Source: Candidatus Gastranaerophilales bacterium (GTDB taxonomy: Bacteria; Cyanobacteriota; Vampirovibrionia; Gastranaerophilales; Gastranaerophilaceae). From it: DNA of 36,899 bases. Both the position numbers and the translations under genes were made by a program. Positions 24,853-32,367 of the stretch are shown one piece after another (position 1 is the first letter of the stretch; each line of letters opens with the position of its first letter). The DNA is taken from assembly GCA_944322685.1 (NCBI GenBank), contig CALUPP010000086.1, positions 1-36,899 on the forward strand, in the 5' to 3' direction. The notes beneath the pieces were generated by a model. The model had not been told where the DNA came from. It worked only from the letters and a program-made list of their open reading frames with translations, and made no database searches.

Positions 24853-25711
24853 TTATGGAAAAATAAATCTCTTTCAGTCGTTTTTTGCTTACATGCGTGT
24901 AGAGCTGGGTCGTGGAAACGTCGCTGTGACCGAGTAGCTCCTGCACGACCCTCAAATCCGCGCCGTTTTCGAGCATGTGCGTCGCAAAACTGTGCCTCAT
25001 TGTGTGCGGGGAGATATGTTTTTGCAAAATTTCTCCCTGCTTTCTTATAAAAACATAAATATCCTGCCTTGTCATCAGTTTGCCGTTTTCTTTGATTAAA
25101 AGGCGTTTTGTTGCGAGTTTGTATTTTTTCAGGTAAAAATCTCTGATTTTCAGATAGTTTTTTATGGATTTTTTGGCTTTTTCGCCGATAGGTATGATTC
25201 TTTCCTTGGAACCTTTACCAAAACACCGCACGTAGCGCGAATCCAGGTCAATATTAGGGATTTCGAGCCCGACAAGCTCCGAAACCCTCAACCCTGCGCC
25301 GTAAAGCAGCTCCATGATGACAGATTCGGTTTCGTTCAGGTGGTTTGAGAGGATTTTTTCTATTTCAGTGACCGAAACGACTTTAGGGAGCCTTTTGCTG
25401 AGCTTTGGGAGCTCAATACTCAGGCTCGGATCCTGCAAAATGACCTCGTTGGCCAAAAGCCACCTAAACCAGCCTCTTATTGCCGCAATTTTTCGCGTAA
25501 TGCTTGCCGGAGTGTAGTTTTCGTCGTGCAGCTGCTTAATATAGCGATTTATGTACGTTCTTTTTATTTCTTCAAAGGTTTTTATGCCCAGCCCGGCCAA
25601 AAACTCGCAAAAAGCCTCCAAATCGCGCCCGTAAGCCTCGATTGTGTTCTCGGAAAGCCCCCGTTCAACCTCCAGCGACTCCAAATATTCAGATAAGAGC
25701 TGCACAAACAT
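24845..25711 (-). CDS. Xer-type tyrosine site-specific recombinase
   Basis: A XerC/XerD-like recombinase, probably for resolving chromosome dimers. The start is set at ATG 25711 (288 residues, the normal Xer length); an in-frame upstream ATG at 25828 would add a Phe-rich stretch that overlaps the previous gene's terminator. The N-terminal SAM-like DNA-binding domain runs to about 105 (RGLSENTIEAYGRDLEAF). All catalytic residues are present: Arg142 (GAGLRVSEL), a conserved Lys in GKGSKER, His236 and Arg239 (HTMRHSF), His262 (LLGHSD) and the nucleophile Tyr271 (LYTHVS). No phage or IS genes surround it. There is no Shine-Dalgarno; TATAAT lies 6 bases before the ATG. XerC versus XerD cannot be told. 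Confidence 0.92.
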   Translation of the reverse strand: MFVQLLSEYLESLEVERGLSENTIEAYGRDLEAFCEFLAGLGIKTFEEIKRTYINRYIKQLHDENYTPASITRKIAAIRGWFRWLLANEVILQDPSLSIELPKLSKRLPKVVSVTEIEKILSNHLNETESVIMELLYGAGLRVSELVGLEIPNIDLDSRYVRCFGKGSKERIIPIGEKAKKSIKNYLKIRDFYLKKYKLATKRLLIKENGKLMTRQDIYVFIRKQGEILQKHISPHTMRHSFATHMLENGADLRVVQELLGHSDVSTTQLYTHVSKKRLKEIYFSIND

Positions 25712-25717
25712 AAAAAT

Positions 25718-25723
25718 ATTATA
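25718..25723 (-). promoter_or_regulatory. -10 box of the xer-metF operon, predicted leaderless transcript
   Basis: On the minus strand, TATAAT (25723-25718) is followed by ATTTTT and then the ATG at 25711, putting +1 on the start codon. The -35 is weak (TTTACC-like, spacing 18-19). Confidence 0.5.
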
Positions 25724-25801
25724 CAGAACCGGCCGATTTGCGGGTAAAAAGTACAAAAACCTTAACAAACCACCTTGCCCAAAGCAACAAAATAAAAAAA
25801 A

Positions 25802-25824
25802 GGAGATTTCGCCCCGAAATCTCC
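25802..25824 (-). terminator. Terminator of the 561-residue gene
   Basis: A perfect 10-bp stem GGAGATTTCG (25802-25811) / CGAAATCTCC (25815-25824) with a 3-base loop. On the minus strand it is followed by eight or more T. It lies 28 bp after that gene's stop. Confidence 0.85.
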
Positions 25825-25851
25825 GCATATGTGGTTAATAAGAAATTTTTA

Positions 25852-27537
25852 TTATGCTTCATCAGGATTGTAAGCGCCTGATGCTTTGATAGCTTCTTTG
25901 ATTTTAGCGTTGAACTCATCTAAGAGCTTGTCAGTGTTGATTGTGTATGTACCGCCTGTTGAGATGTTGCCGTTCATTGTTACCCAGCTTGTTTCGTTGA
26001 GAGCGGCTTCAGCAGCTGCGTTGATTATGTTTTCGATTTGCGAATCATCGATTTTTGGGCATTTTTCTTTGATTGCCTTGATTGCAGCTTCTTTATAGGG
26101 TGCGATTACGTTGTTTTCAGCGTCGGTTTTGTAGTTTCCGCCTATCATAGAAACTGTATATTCAGATTTTACGTTGCTGACTTCAGCTGTTTTTACGTCG
26201 TAGTTGTAGAAATTTTCATATTCGCCTTTGAGCTGTTCTCTTTCTTTGTTTTCAGCCTCTACTTCGGCAGAAGATTTACCGCCATTTGCACACATAGTGT
26301 CAAATTCGTCAAAGAAGTGATTTACAATACCTTGTACGTTGTATGTAGCTCTCACCTCACTTTGACCGTTTCTTTTTCCATACGCGAGTCTGTCCTCGGT
26401 AACGGGACGAGTATAATCACCGCCATCTGCATGAAACTGATATGTATTATCATTGAGATATTGTATTGTATTCTGTATTGCTTTCTCAATATAAGAATCC
26501 ATTTCATCAGTCAACTGATCTCCAAGCGAAGCTCGCAATGCAGAAGCAGCTGCATCCAAATCAGTACGCGCCAAAGACAATGCTTCAGCACGAGTTGCTG
26601 AGCGATCATCAGTTCTGTTTGCAACTCTGGTAACTCCAACAGTGTAATCGGTACTGATAGAAGAATTGTACATTACTTCGCTTCTATCATACTCAGGAAT
26701 AGCACTTTCATCCGAAGTAAGCTCACCTGTGCCTGTTTCAGAACCTGCAACATCATCAATCGGATTAGAACCGTTCACATTTTCAACGTGAGTATGATCG
26801 CCAAATGAGCCTGTTTGATCAAGTTTTTCAAGAATTATGTCAATCAAAGCCTGTTTATATTCGGCAGAATTCGGCTCAAGCGCATTCAAAGCAGCCAGTT
26901 CATCTTCTGTTATCCACTGTGTGACAGTTGCGCTCAAATATTGCCAATTATTCAATGCTTTTTGGTATTCTTCATCGGTTGCATCCTGCAAAGCGGAATC
27001 AAGAATATAACAAGGGTCAAATTCTTGAACAGCATAAGTAATATTTCTGTAAGAACCGTTTACGGTATATTCCTGGCGCTGCTGGCCATCCGAAAGGTCA
27101 GAAAATACGAAATCTGTGACTTCAGCCGAGTTTTGGCCGAGTACAATCGTATCAAAATTATAAGTTTCGGTATCCAGCCCGAGTGCAGCTGCCGCCGTTT
27201 GCGTGTCGGTAATATGTTTGTACTCACCGGAGTTCCAGTCTATTTCATAATAGCCTTCAAGGTCTTCTGTTTGGTACATTTGTGTGTTATTTGCACCGTT
27301 TACGTATCTGTTAGTACTCAGCGTATTGCCGTCAGTGCCATCGCCATAGCGTGCATCGCCGGTTTCAATAACGTTTTCAAATCCTTGCATTACCGTATCA
27401 TAATCAACGTTGAGCTGACGAAGATACATCTGAAAAGAAAGTCCGGAGCCGCCTCTTTGTGCCAAAGCTGCCTGGTAGTTTTTATAAAGCGTCTGGTAGT
27501 ACGAATTATTCGCCATTGATCCGATGCTGTCAACCAT
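25852..27537 (-). CDS. Large unrecognised Asn/Thr/Ser-rich protein
   Basis: 561 residues, no family recognised and no signal peptide or membrane helix seen. The N-terminus (MVDSIGSMANNSYYQTLYKN) is Asn/Gln/Tyr-rich. Residues about 60-260 are acidic and polar with short repeats (TDTQTAAAALGLDTETYNFD). A long, probably helical region follows from about 310 to 430 (SATRAEALSLARTDLDAAAS). Residues about 430-555 look globular (TAEVSNVKSEYTVSMIGGNY). Only two cysteines plus one further are scattered through it. AAGGAG lies about 8 bases before the ATG. It is monocistronic with its own terminator. The polar, low-cysteine make-up fits a secreted or scaffold-like protein, but nothing proves export. 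Confidence 0.7.
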   Translation of the reverse strand: MVDSIGSMANNSYYQTLYKNYQAALAQRGGSGLSFQMYLRQLNVDYDTVMQGFENVIETGDARYGDGTDGNTLSTNRYVNGANNTQMYQTEDLEGYYEIDWNSGEYKHITDTQTAAAALGLDTETYNFDTIVLGQNSAEVTDFVFSDLSDGQQRQEYTVNGSYRNITYAVQEFDPCYILDSALQDATDEEYQKALNNWQYLSATVTQWITEDELAALNALEPNSAEYKQALIDIILEKLDQTGSFGDHTHVENVNGSNPIDDVAGSETGTGELTSDESAIPEYDRSEVMYNSSISTDYTVGVTRVANRTDDRSATRAEALSLARTDLDAAASALRASLGDQLTDEMDSYIEKAIQNTIQYLNDNTYQFHADGGDYTRPVTEDRLAYGKRNGQSEVRATYNVQGIVNHFFDEFDTMCANGGKSSAEVEAENKEREQLKGEYENFYNYDVKTAEVSNVKSEYTVSMIGGNYKTDAENNVIAPYKEAAIKAIKEKCPKIDDSQIENIINAAAEAALNETSWVTMNGNISTGGTYTINTDKLLDEFNAKIKEAIKASGAYNPDEA

Positions 27538-27840
27538 TTTCGTTGCTCCTTACTTACTTAAATTAATTAACCACATATATATAAAAACAATTTATATATT
27601 GAGTATTCATTTTTTATATATTTTGTTACAAAAGTTAATATTTTAAAAAGCTGGCTCAAATTTGGCTCAAAGGAGTTTTTCAAGGTAAAATTTTTTGCAA
27701 ATTTCAGCAAAAATCCATGCGTTTTTCAACACTTTGAATCGCAGCTGAGAAAAAAGAGCAAAACGCACGTGGCATCATGCTTTTCACTGCAAAGCAGGCA
27801 AAAATGAAAGTTTTTTGGGCAAGTTTGCGAAAAAATAAGC
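27538..27840. other. Intergenic region between two minus-strand genes
   Basis: 303 bases. The part next to the 561-residue gene (27540-27640) is very AT-rich and should hold its promoter, but no single -35/-10 pair stands out; a hairpin-forming ATATATAAA/TTTATATAT pair occurs near 27576-27598. A 9-bp direct repeat TGGCTCAAA occurs at 27652 and 27663. I see no clear terminator for rsmG in 27680-27840. Confidence 0.4.
27652..27671. repeat. Tandem 9-bp direct repeat
   Basis: TGGCTCAAA is repeated exactly at 27652-27660 and 27663-27671, two bases apart. It may be a binding site or chance; no function is assigned. Confidence 0.5.
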
Positions 27841-28545
27841 TTACAACGGGTATTTTTTCGCGTTTCCGGATTTTCTGGGGTATTTTGATGGGGTTTTTCC
27901 CGTTTTTTTCACGATAATCAGCTTTCTTGTATGATCCTCGAGGTTCGGCAGCGAATATTCAATAACGTCAACGACCTTTGCGTTAAGGGTATTGAGCGCA
28001 TTTTGCGCATTTTCGATTTCCTCGTCAGCGGTTTGCGCTTTATATGCAACAAAATACCCGCCGACTTTCAAATAGGGCACGGAATATTCCAAAAGCGTGT
28101 TCAATTGCGCCACAGCGCGCGAAGTCGCAACATCAAAGCTTTCTTTGTCCGAAAAAAGCAAATCTTCGGCTCTTTTGCTTGCCGGAGTGAGATTTTCAAG
28201 CCCCAAAAGCTTCTGCACCATTTCAACGAAGCCGATTTTCTTAGAAATCGAATCAATGGCAAGAATCGGGCACGAATCATAAAAAATCGCAACCGGAACC
28301 GCCGGGAAACCGCCGCCCGTACCGATATCAAGCATGCGAAATTTTTCAAGACCGTATTTTTTAAAAAAAAGATTGATTGCGAGCGAGTCGTAGATGTGTT
28401 TTTCAAATAAAAACTGCTCATCATGCCTGCTGACGAGATTTGTGTGCGAATTATAGGCCTTTAGCGCCATCAAAAAGTCGTTCAGGCGCGTTTGGGCGGT
28501 TTTTGTAAGGTTTAAGCCTAATTGTTCAAGCAGTTCGGTTTTCAT
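27841..28545 (-). CDS. rsmG: 16S rRNA (guanine-527-N7)-methyltransferase RsmG (GidB)
   Basis: Methylates N7 of G527 in 16S rRNA using SAM; loss gives low-level streptomycin resistance in other bacteria. It is 234 residues. The SAM-binding motif is MLDIGTGGGFPAVP (residues 71-84), preceded by the family block YNSHTNLVSRHDEQFLFEKHIYDSL. ATSRAVAQLNTLLEYSVPYLKVGG is also characteristic, as is the basic tail KTPSKYPRKSGNAKKYPL. Its ATG overlaps the stop of the P-loop/TPR gene (ATGA), so the two genes are translationally coupled. This coupling to a large regulatory-looking protein is unusual, because gidB usually sits near gidA, parA or mnmE. Confidence 0.97.
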   Translation of the reverse strand: MKTELLEQLGLNLTKTAQTRLNDFLMALKAYNSHTNLVSRHDEQFLFEKHIYDSLAINLFFKKYGLEKFRMLDIGTGGGFPAVPVAIFYDSCPILAIDSISKKIGFVEMVQKLLGLENLTPASKRAEDLLFSDKESFDVATSRAVAQLNTLLEYSVPYLKVGGYFVAYKAQTADEEIENAQNALNTLNAKVVDVIEYSLPNLEDHTRKLIIVKKTGKTPSKYPRKSGNAKKYPL

Positions 28546-31016
28546 TTTTTGATTCCTTTCAAAACACGCTCATAATCGGCAGGAGGAATGAGATTCTTCA
28601 CCTCGGAAAGCCTCTTTTCGATTACCGCGAGCTCATTTTTATCAAAATCGCCCTGCATGAGCGAATCTTTTGCGCTAAGGTAAGCTTTAAGCGCTTTTTC
28701 GCAGTTTTTTGCCGCAAAATAGCAATCACCGGCCCGCAAATAAGAATTTACTATATAAAATCTATCTTGCAAGTGTTTTGCGGCGCCCAAGCCCTTTAAA
28801 ACGAAGTTAAGTTCCAAATCGGGCCTGATTTTGTGAGCAATTTGCGCGAGTTTTTCACAAAGGTAATAAATTCCGTCATAATTCGCCAGCTCAGAGTCGA
28901 TTTTCAAGGCTTGTGCAAAATATTTGAACGATTTTCGCTCATCGCCGGATTCTGCGCAGATTTCTGCGATATTTGTGTAGGCTGAGCTCAAATAGGGATT
29001 TTTTTGAAAATCATCGCATGCCTGAACGGATTTTTGATAAAATTCCATCGCATTTTCAGCCTCAGACGCGTCATCCAGCAGCAGTGCGTATTTAAAATAA
29101 GCCTCGGAAAGCTCCGCTCCTGTTTTTTCGGGGTCAATCAATGAAAAAGCCTTGCGGTAATGCTCCGCAGCAAGCCCTGAATCCGAAGAATCATCGGCAA
29201 TTTGCGCAAGTCCGATATGCGCGTAAGCAAGAATTTCGTGCGAAACCGGAAGTTTTGAGTTAATAAAGCGCTCGTAAATGTCCTTTGCTTTCAAAAACCG
29301 GTACGAATTTTTATATATGCCGGCGATTTCAAGCAAAACCTCGTTTGCATCGTCATTTTTGCCCTTTTCGTAATAAAAATCGTAAAGAGAATCAAGATAT
29401 TTCACGGAATCATCGATTTTATTGAGTTTGAGGGCACATTCCGACGCATTTTTAAAGATTTCGGGCACAATATCCTCCGCATCACCGGTAATTTTGTGCA
29501 CAGCGGAATCATAAGCGTCTAGCGCGTCTTGATATTCGTGGTTTTGTTGAAAATTCAGCGCCTCATGGAAAAACTCAAGCGCGCTTTTTTCAGGAACCGG
29601 ATTTTCACGCCCGTGTTGTTCCCGCGCAGCCGCCGGCACGGTGCCCGACGACAAATCCACCGGCAAACCGAGCAAAGCGAGCTCATTTTGGGTCAATTCG
29701 TATTTTTCAAGCGACTTTTTGCGCTCATCGCGGGATTCTTTGCGCGCAGGCCGCTCGCGCCGCTCATGTTTTGTTGACTTTGGACGTTCTTTTTTGGGCT
29801 CGGGCGTTGACCATTCGGCAAAATTGCTGTTTACATATCCCAGATATGACGTATCGAGCTTTTTTCCGGGTTTATCAGACAAAAACGACGAATGATAAGC
29901 GATTTGTTCTCTCATTGTCGTTCTGGAAAGAGGCATGATGCGTTGAGCGGGTTTAAGCGGAAGCTGTGACTCAAAAAAGTCGTATAAATACTTATGCAGC
30001 TCCTGTTTTTCAAACAACGAAACGGAGGAGAGCCAAAATTGCTTCAAATAGCCTTTCATATAGACATAACCTGCACCAAAGCTTAAAATTTTTCTGTCAA
30101 TTAAGTAATTTAGCTGCTCTAAGGTAAAAAATCCCGCTCCTATGAGAAATTCTTTTGATAAACCGATTTTTGCAAGCGCCAGCAGGGATACGGATTTTTT
30201 CAGCGCCTCCGGCACAAAAGAGGTCAGTTTTTGAAGCAAAAAATCGCCGTAAGAGGTTCTTTTGACCTCAAATTCTTCGATAAAATCCTTGAGCGAGGTT
30301 TTCAAAATCGAAATTATGTTCACAGTCAAAGAAATCTGGCTTGTATTGCCTTTTGTTGCCTGAAAAAGCCTGAACAAGTCCTCCTGCTCGGCATTTATGC
30401 CCGAAGCTTCAAGATACAAGCCCATTTGCAGCTGATTAAAAGGTTTAAGCTCAATCGCTTTCTGGTTTTCTACGGAAAATTCCTCATTTTTTCGCGAAAT
30501 AACGAGAACTTTAAACTTGTTCATCCTCACAAGGTGCTGAACGAAGCGCTTAATTTCCTCATGGTTTTCCGGATTCGCATTCAAGCACTCAAAAGAGTCA
30601 AAAACAAACACGCATGGCGCTGAAATGTGGGTCAAATAGGAATTTATTTTTTTTGTGAGGGAATTTGTTTCAATTTTTATCGCGGAAATGCGCCCCATTT
30701 TGCAATATGTACGCAAATCGGCAAAAAGTGAAAGAAAAATATCATCCAAAGTCGTCGCCTCAAAGCACTCATAGCGAAAAATCAGCACATTTTCGTCAAG
30801 CAATTGCAGGGAAATTCCCGCGAGTTTTGATTTAAAAGTACCGAAAGAACCGGTGATTTGGCACAATTTTATGTCCGAATCCTCGTAAAAATTCAGAATT
30901 TCTGCAAGTTCGGCACCGTCTTTGAAAAAACCGCTGCGCGAAAGCCCGTTTTCTTTCAAATAAGAGCCTGCATCCATGGCGCCGGACGCAATATTTTTCA
31001 CTTCTTCCTTTATCAT
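28542..31016 (-). CDS. STAND-like P-loop ATPase with C-terminal TPR repeats
   Basis: 824 residues, no named family recognised. The N-terminal part (about residues 1-300) looks like a signal-transduction NTPase: a degenerate P-loop GSFGTFKS (residues 56-63, with Phe where Gly usually precedes the Lys), a Walker B CVFVFDSFE (Asp140, Glu143) and a sensor-like KVLVISRK strand. Winged-helix-like segments follow. Residues about 405-440 are a basic, probably disordered linker (KKERPKSTKHERRERPARKE). Residues about 470-820 are tetratricopeptide-type helices (ALEFFHEALNFQQNHEYQDA; AEHYRKAFSLIDP; AYTNIAEICAESGDERKSFK). There is no Shine-Dalgarno; an extended -10 ends 6 bases before the ATG. It might be a regulator or scaffold resembling MalT or TPR-containing STAND proteins. 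A weakened P-loop could mean binding without hydrolysis. Confidence 0.75.
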   Translation of the reverse strand: MIKEEVKNIASGAMDAGSYLKENGLSRSGFFKDGAELAEILNFYEDSDIKLCQITGSFGTFKSKLAGISLQLLDENVLIFRYECFEATTLDDIFLSLFADLRTYCKMGRISAIKIETNSLTKKINSYLTHISAPCVFVFDSFECLNANPENHEEIKRFVQHLVRMNKFKVLVISRKNEEFSVENQKAIELKPFNQLQMGLYLEASGINAEQEDLFRLFQATKGNTSQISLTVNIISILKTSLKDFIEEFEVKRTSYGDFLLQKLTSFVPEALKKSVSLLALAKIGLSKEFLIGAGFFTLEQLNYLIDRKILSFGAGYVYMKGYLKQFWLSSVSLFEKQELHKYLYDFFESQLPLKPAQRIMPLSRTTMREQIAYHSSFLSDKPGKKLDTSYLGYVNSNFAEWSTPEPKKERPKSTKHERRERPARKESRDERKKSLEKYELTQNELALLGLPVDLSSGTVPAAAREQHGRENPVPEKSALEFFHEALNFQQNHEYQDALDAYDSAVHKITGDAEDIVPEIFKNASECALKLNKIDDSVKYLDSLYDFYYEKGKNDDANEVLLEIAGIYKNSYRFLKAKDIYERFINSKLPVSHEILAYAHIGLAQIADDSSDSGLAAEHYRKAFSLIDPEKTGAELSEAYFKYALLLDDASEAENAMEFYQKSVQACDDFQKNPYLSSAYTNIAEICAESGDERKSFKYFAQALKIDSELANYDGIYYLCEKLAQIAHKIRPDLELNFVLKGLGAAKHLQDRFYIVNSYLRAGDCYFAAKNCEKALKAYLSAKDSLMQGDFDKNELAVIEKRLSEVKNLIPPADYERVLKGIKK

Positions 31017-31022
31017 TCTAAT

Positions 31023-31030
31023 ATTTTATC
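31023..31030 (-). promoter_or_regulatory. Extended -10 box of the STAND/TPR-rsmG operon, predicted leaderless
   Basis: Minus strand: TGATAAAAT-type extended -10, with TAAAAT at 31028-31023, followed by six bases (ATTAGA) and the ATG at 31016. A possible -35 TTAAAC lies in the palindrome 17 bp upstream. Confidence 0.55.
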
Positions 31031-31041
31031 ACATCTTTCAG

Positions 31042-31058
31042 GGTAGTTTAAAACTACC
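31042..31058. promoter_or_regulatory. Perfect 8+1+8 bp palindrome between divergent operons
   Basis: GGTAGTTT (31042-31049), one base, AAACTACC (31051-31058). It sits where the -35 elements of both the STAND/TPR gene (minus) and dapB (plus) would fall, so one protein could regulate both. The repeat could also be the stem of a small hairpin. Confidence 0.5.
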
Positions 31059-31068
31059 ATTTATATGA

Positions 31069-31074
31069 GATAAT
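31069..31074 (+). promoter_or_regulatory. Possible -10 box of dapB
   Basis: GATAAT, with a TTTAAA-like -35 (31047-31052) in the palindrome. This gives a leader of about 40 bases containing AAAGGA before the ATG at 31121. Confidence 0.4.
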
Positions 31075-31120
31075 TAATATGAAATTTTGCGATAAATCGA
31101 AAAAACAGAAAGGATTTTAT

Positions 31121-31897
31121 ATGATTAAAGTCGGAGTATCGGGAGCAGCAGGAAAAATGGGCAGGGAGGTTGTTCAGGCAGTTTGCAAAGCAGAGGACAT
31201 GGAGCTTGTCTGTGCGATTGACATAAATGAGCTGGAAAAACTCACCTGCTCGGACATCAGAATCCACGGAAACCTTGAAGCGGCAATAAAAGAAGCAAAA
31301 CCGGACGTAATTGTTGATTTCACCCAGCCAAAATTTGTTTTTGAAAACGCAAAAAAATGCATTGAAAACGGCGTCCGCCCCGTAATCGGCACAACAGGGC
31401 TTTCTGACGAACAAATCGCCGAACTTGAAAAAATGTCGCAGGAAAAAGGCCTCGGCTGCTTGATTGCACCCAATTTTTCAACAGGCGCGGTGCTCATGAT
31501 GATGTTTGCGAAACAGGCGGCTAAATATTTTAACAATGCGGAAATTATTGAACTCCACCACAACCAAAAAAAGGATGCACCATCAGGCACGGCAATAAAA
31601 ACAGCCCTGATGATGTCAGAAGCACGCGATGGAAGCTTCACAACAGGCAACTGCGACGAAACAGAAACACTCGCAGGCGCACGCGGGGCAAAATCTTACT
31701 CTGACATACACATTCACTCGGTAAGAATGCCCGGATATATCGCTTCGCAAGAGGTTATTTTCGGTTCTTCAGGCCAAATTCTCAAAATATCGCACGATAC
31801 TATGGACAGGCAGTGCTATATGGCCGGTGTTCTGCTCGCGGTAAGGCATGTGGCTCAAAATAACGACTTTATTTACGGATTGGAAAAAATAATGTAA
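31121..31897 (+). CDS. dapB: 4-hydroxy-tetrahydrodipicolinate reductase
   Basis: Reduces the product of DapA with NAD(P)H in the diaminopimelate/lysine pathway. The start at 31121 (258 residues) is chosen because AGAAAGGA precedes it and the protein then begins MIKVGVSGAAGKMGREV, the family N-terminus; the earlier ATG at 31079 would add a basic tail and lies 4 bases after the -10. The nucleotide-binding loop is GAAGKMG. PVIGTTGLSDEQI, APNFSTGAVLMM and ELHHNQKKDAPSGTA (with the catalytic His-His and Lys segment) are all present, as is SVRMPGYIASQEVIF. A long bidirectional terminator follows. Confidence 0.97.
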   Translation: MIKVGVSGAAGKMGREVVQAVCKAEDMELVCAIDINELEKLTCSDIRIHGNLEAAIKEAKPDVIVDFTQPKFVFENAKKCIENGVRPVIGTTGLSDEQIAELEKMSQEKGLGCLIAPNFSTGAVLMMMFAKQAAKYFNNAEIIELHHNQKKDAPSGTAIKTALMMSEARDGSFTTGNCDETETLAGARGAKSYSDIHIHSVRMPGYIASQEVIFGSSGQILKISHDTMDRQCYMAGVLLAVRHVAQNNDFIYGLEKIM

Positions 31898-31936
31898 AAA
31901 ATAAAGGCAGATAACCAAATATCTGCCTTTATTTTT
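31896..31936. terminator. Strong bidirectional terminator between dapB and the 78-residue gene
   Basis: A long stem, with AAATAAAGGCAGATA (31899-31913) pairing with TATCTGCCTTTATTT (31920-31934) around a 6-base loop and further A-T pairs outside. A- and T-tracts on both sides let it work for both converging genes. Confidence 0.9.
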
Positions 31937-31938
31937 GA

Positions 31939-32175
31939 TTAAACAATTGTGCCTTCGTCATCTTTGTCAGCCTGCGGCCCAAAATACATATCAATAATGT
32001 CCTGCGGAACGCCCAGATTGATAAAATCTTGTTTAGTGTAGGATTTTTGGGTCGTGTCAACTTTATTATCAGCAAAAAGCTGGCCCTCTTCACCGGTTGT
32101 TTGGGCAGATTTGATATACTGCGTTACAAAGCTTGCAGGCAGCATATTTACGTTTACACTGTTGACATCACTCAT
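31939..32175 (-). CDS. Small hypothetical protein (78 residues)
   Basis: Not recognised. Acidic, with no signal peptide or membrane helix: MSDVNSVNVNMLPASFVTQY begins a polar N-terminus, followed by a central KVDTTQKSYTKQDFINLGVP and an acidic end (DKDDEGTIV). A reasonable Shine-Dalgarno (AAAGG) lies about 8 bases before the ATG. It faces dapB (convergent) and is divergent from asd, with the shared terminator at its 3' end, so it has its own promoter. It lies between two lysine-pathway genes, but nothing in its sequence links it to that pathway. Confidence 0.6.
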   Translation of the reverse strand: MSDVNSVNVNMLPASFVTQYIKSAQTTGEEGQLFADNKVDTTQKSYTKQDFINLGVPQDIIDMYFGPQADKDDEGTIV

Positions 32176-32330
32176 AGTTTTTACCTTTCTTTTTTGCTTA
32201 CAAGTTTTTTATCGGCAAGAATGTGCAAATCTTTAACCTGGTAATTCAATTTGTACGGTTAAAATCCAATAATGAAAATAAAAAATGGATTTGTAAATTT
32301 TTTTTAAGCATTTTAATAATCTTTTTATTA

Positions 32331-32336
32331 TATAAT
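32331..32336 (+). promoter_or_regulatory. -10 box of asd
   Basis: TATAAT 31 bp before the ATG; predicted +1 near 32343, leaving a 25-base leader with AGGCGG. The -35 is poor. Two 7-bp inverted repeats (TTTAACC/GGTTAAA near 32233-32265 and AAATCCA/TGGATTT near 32264-32294) lie upstream in the divergent gap. Confidence 0.45.
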
Positions 32337-32367
32337 TGTTTTGTAATACAGAATAGGCGGAAATAAA

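Noticed and set aside
24845-25711. Tyrosine recombinase as a sign of an integrated mobile element
   Set aside because: It has full Xer features, is coupled to metF and has no phage, IS or attachment-site neighbours.
24845-25828. Longer start for the Xer recombinase at 25828
   Set aside because: The extra 39 residues cross the upstream gene's terminator and lack family similarity; ATG 25711 gives the normal length and lies 6 bases from a TATAAT.
31079-31120. Upstream ATG for dapB
   Set aside because: It lies 4 bases after the likely -10 and adds a basic extension; 31121 has a Shine-Dalgarno and the canonical N-terminus.
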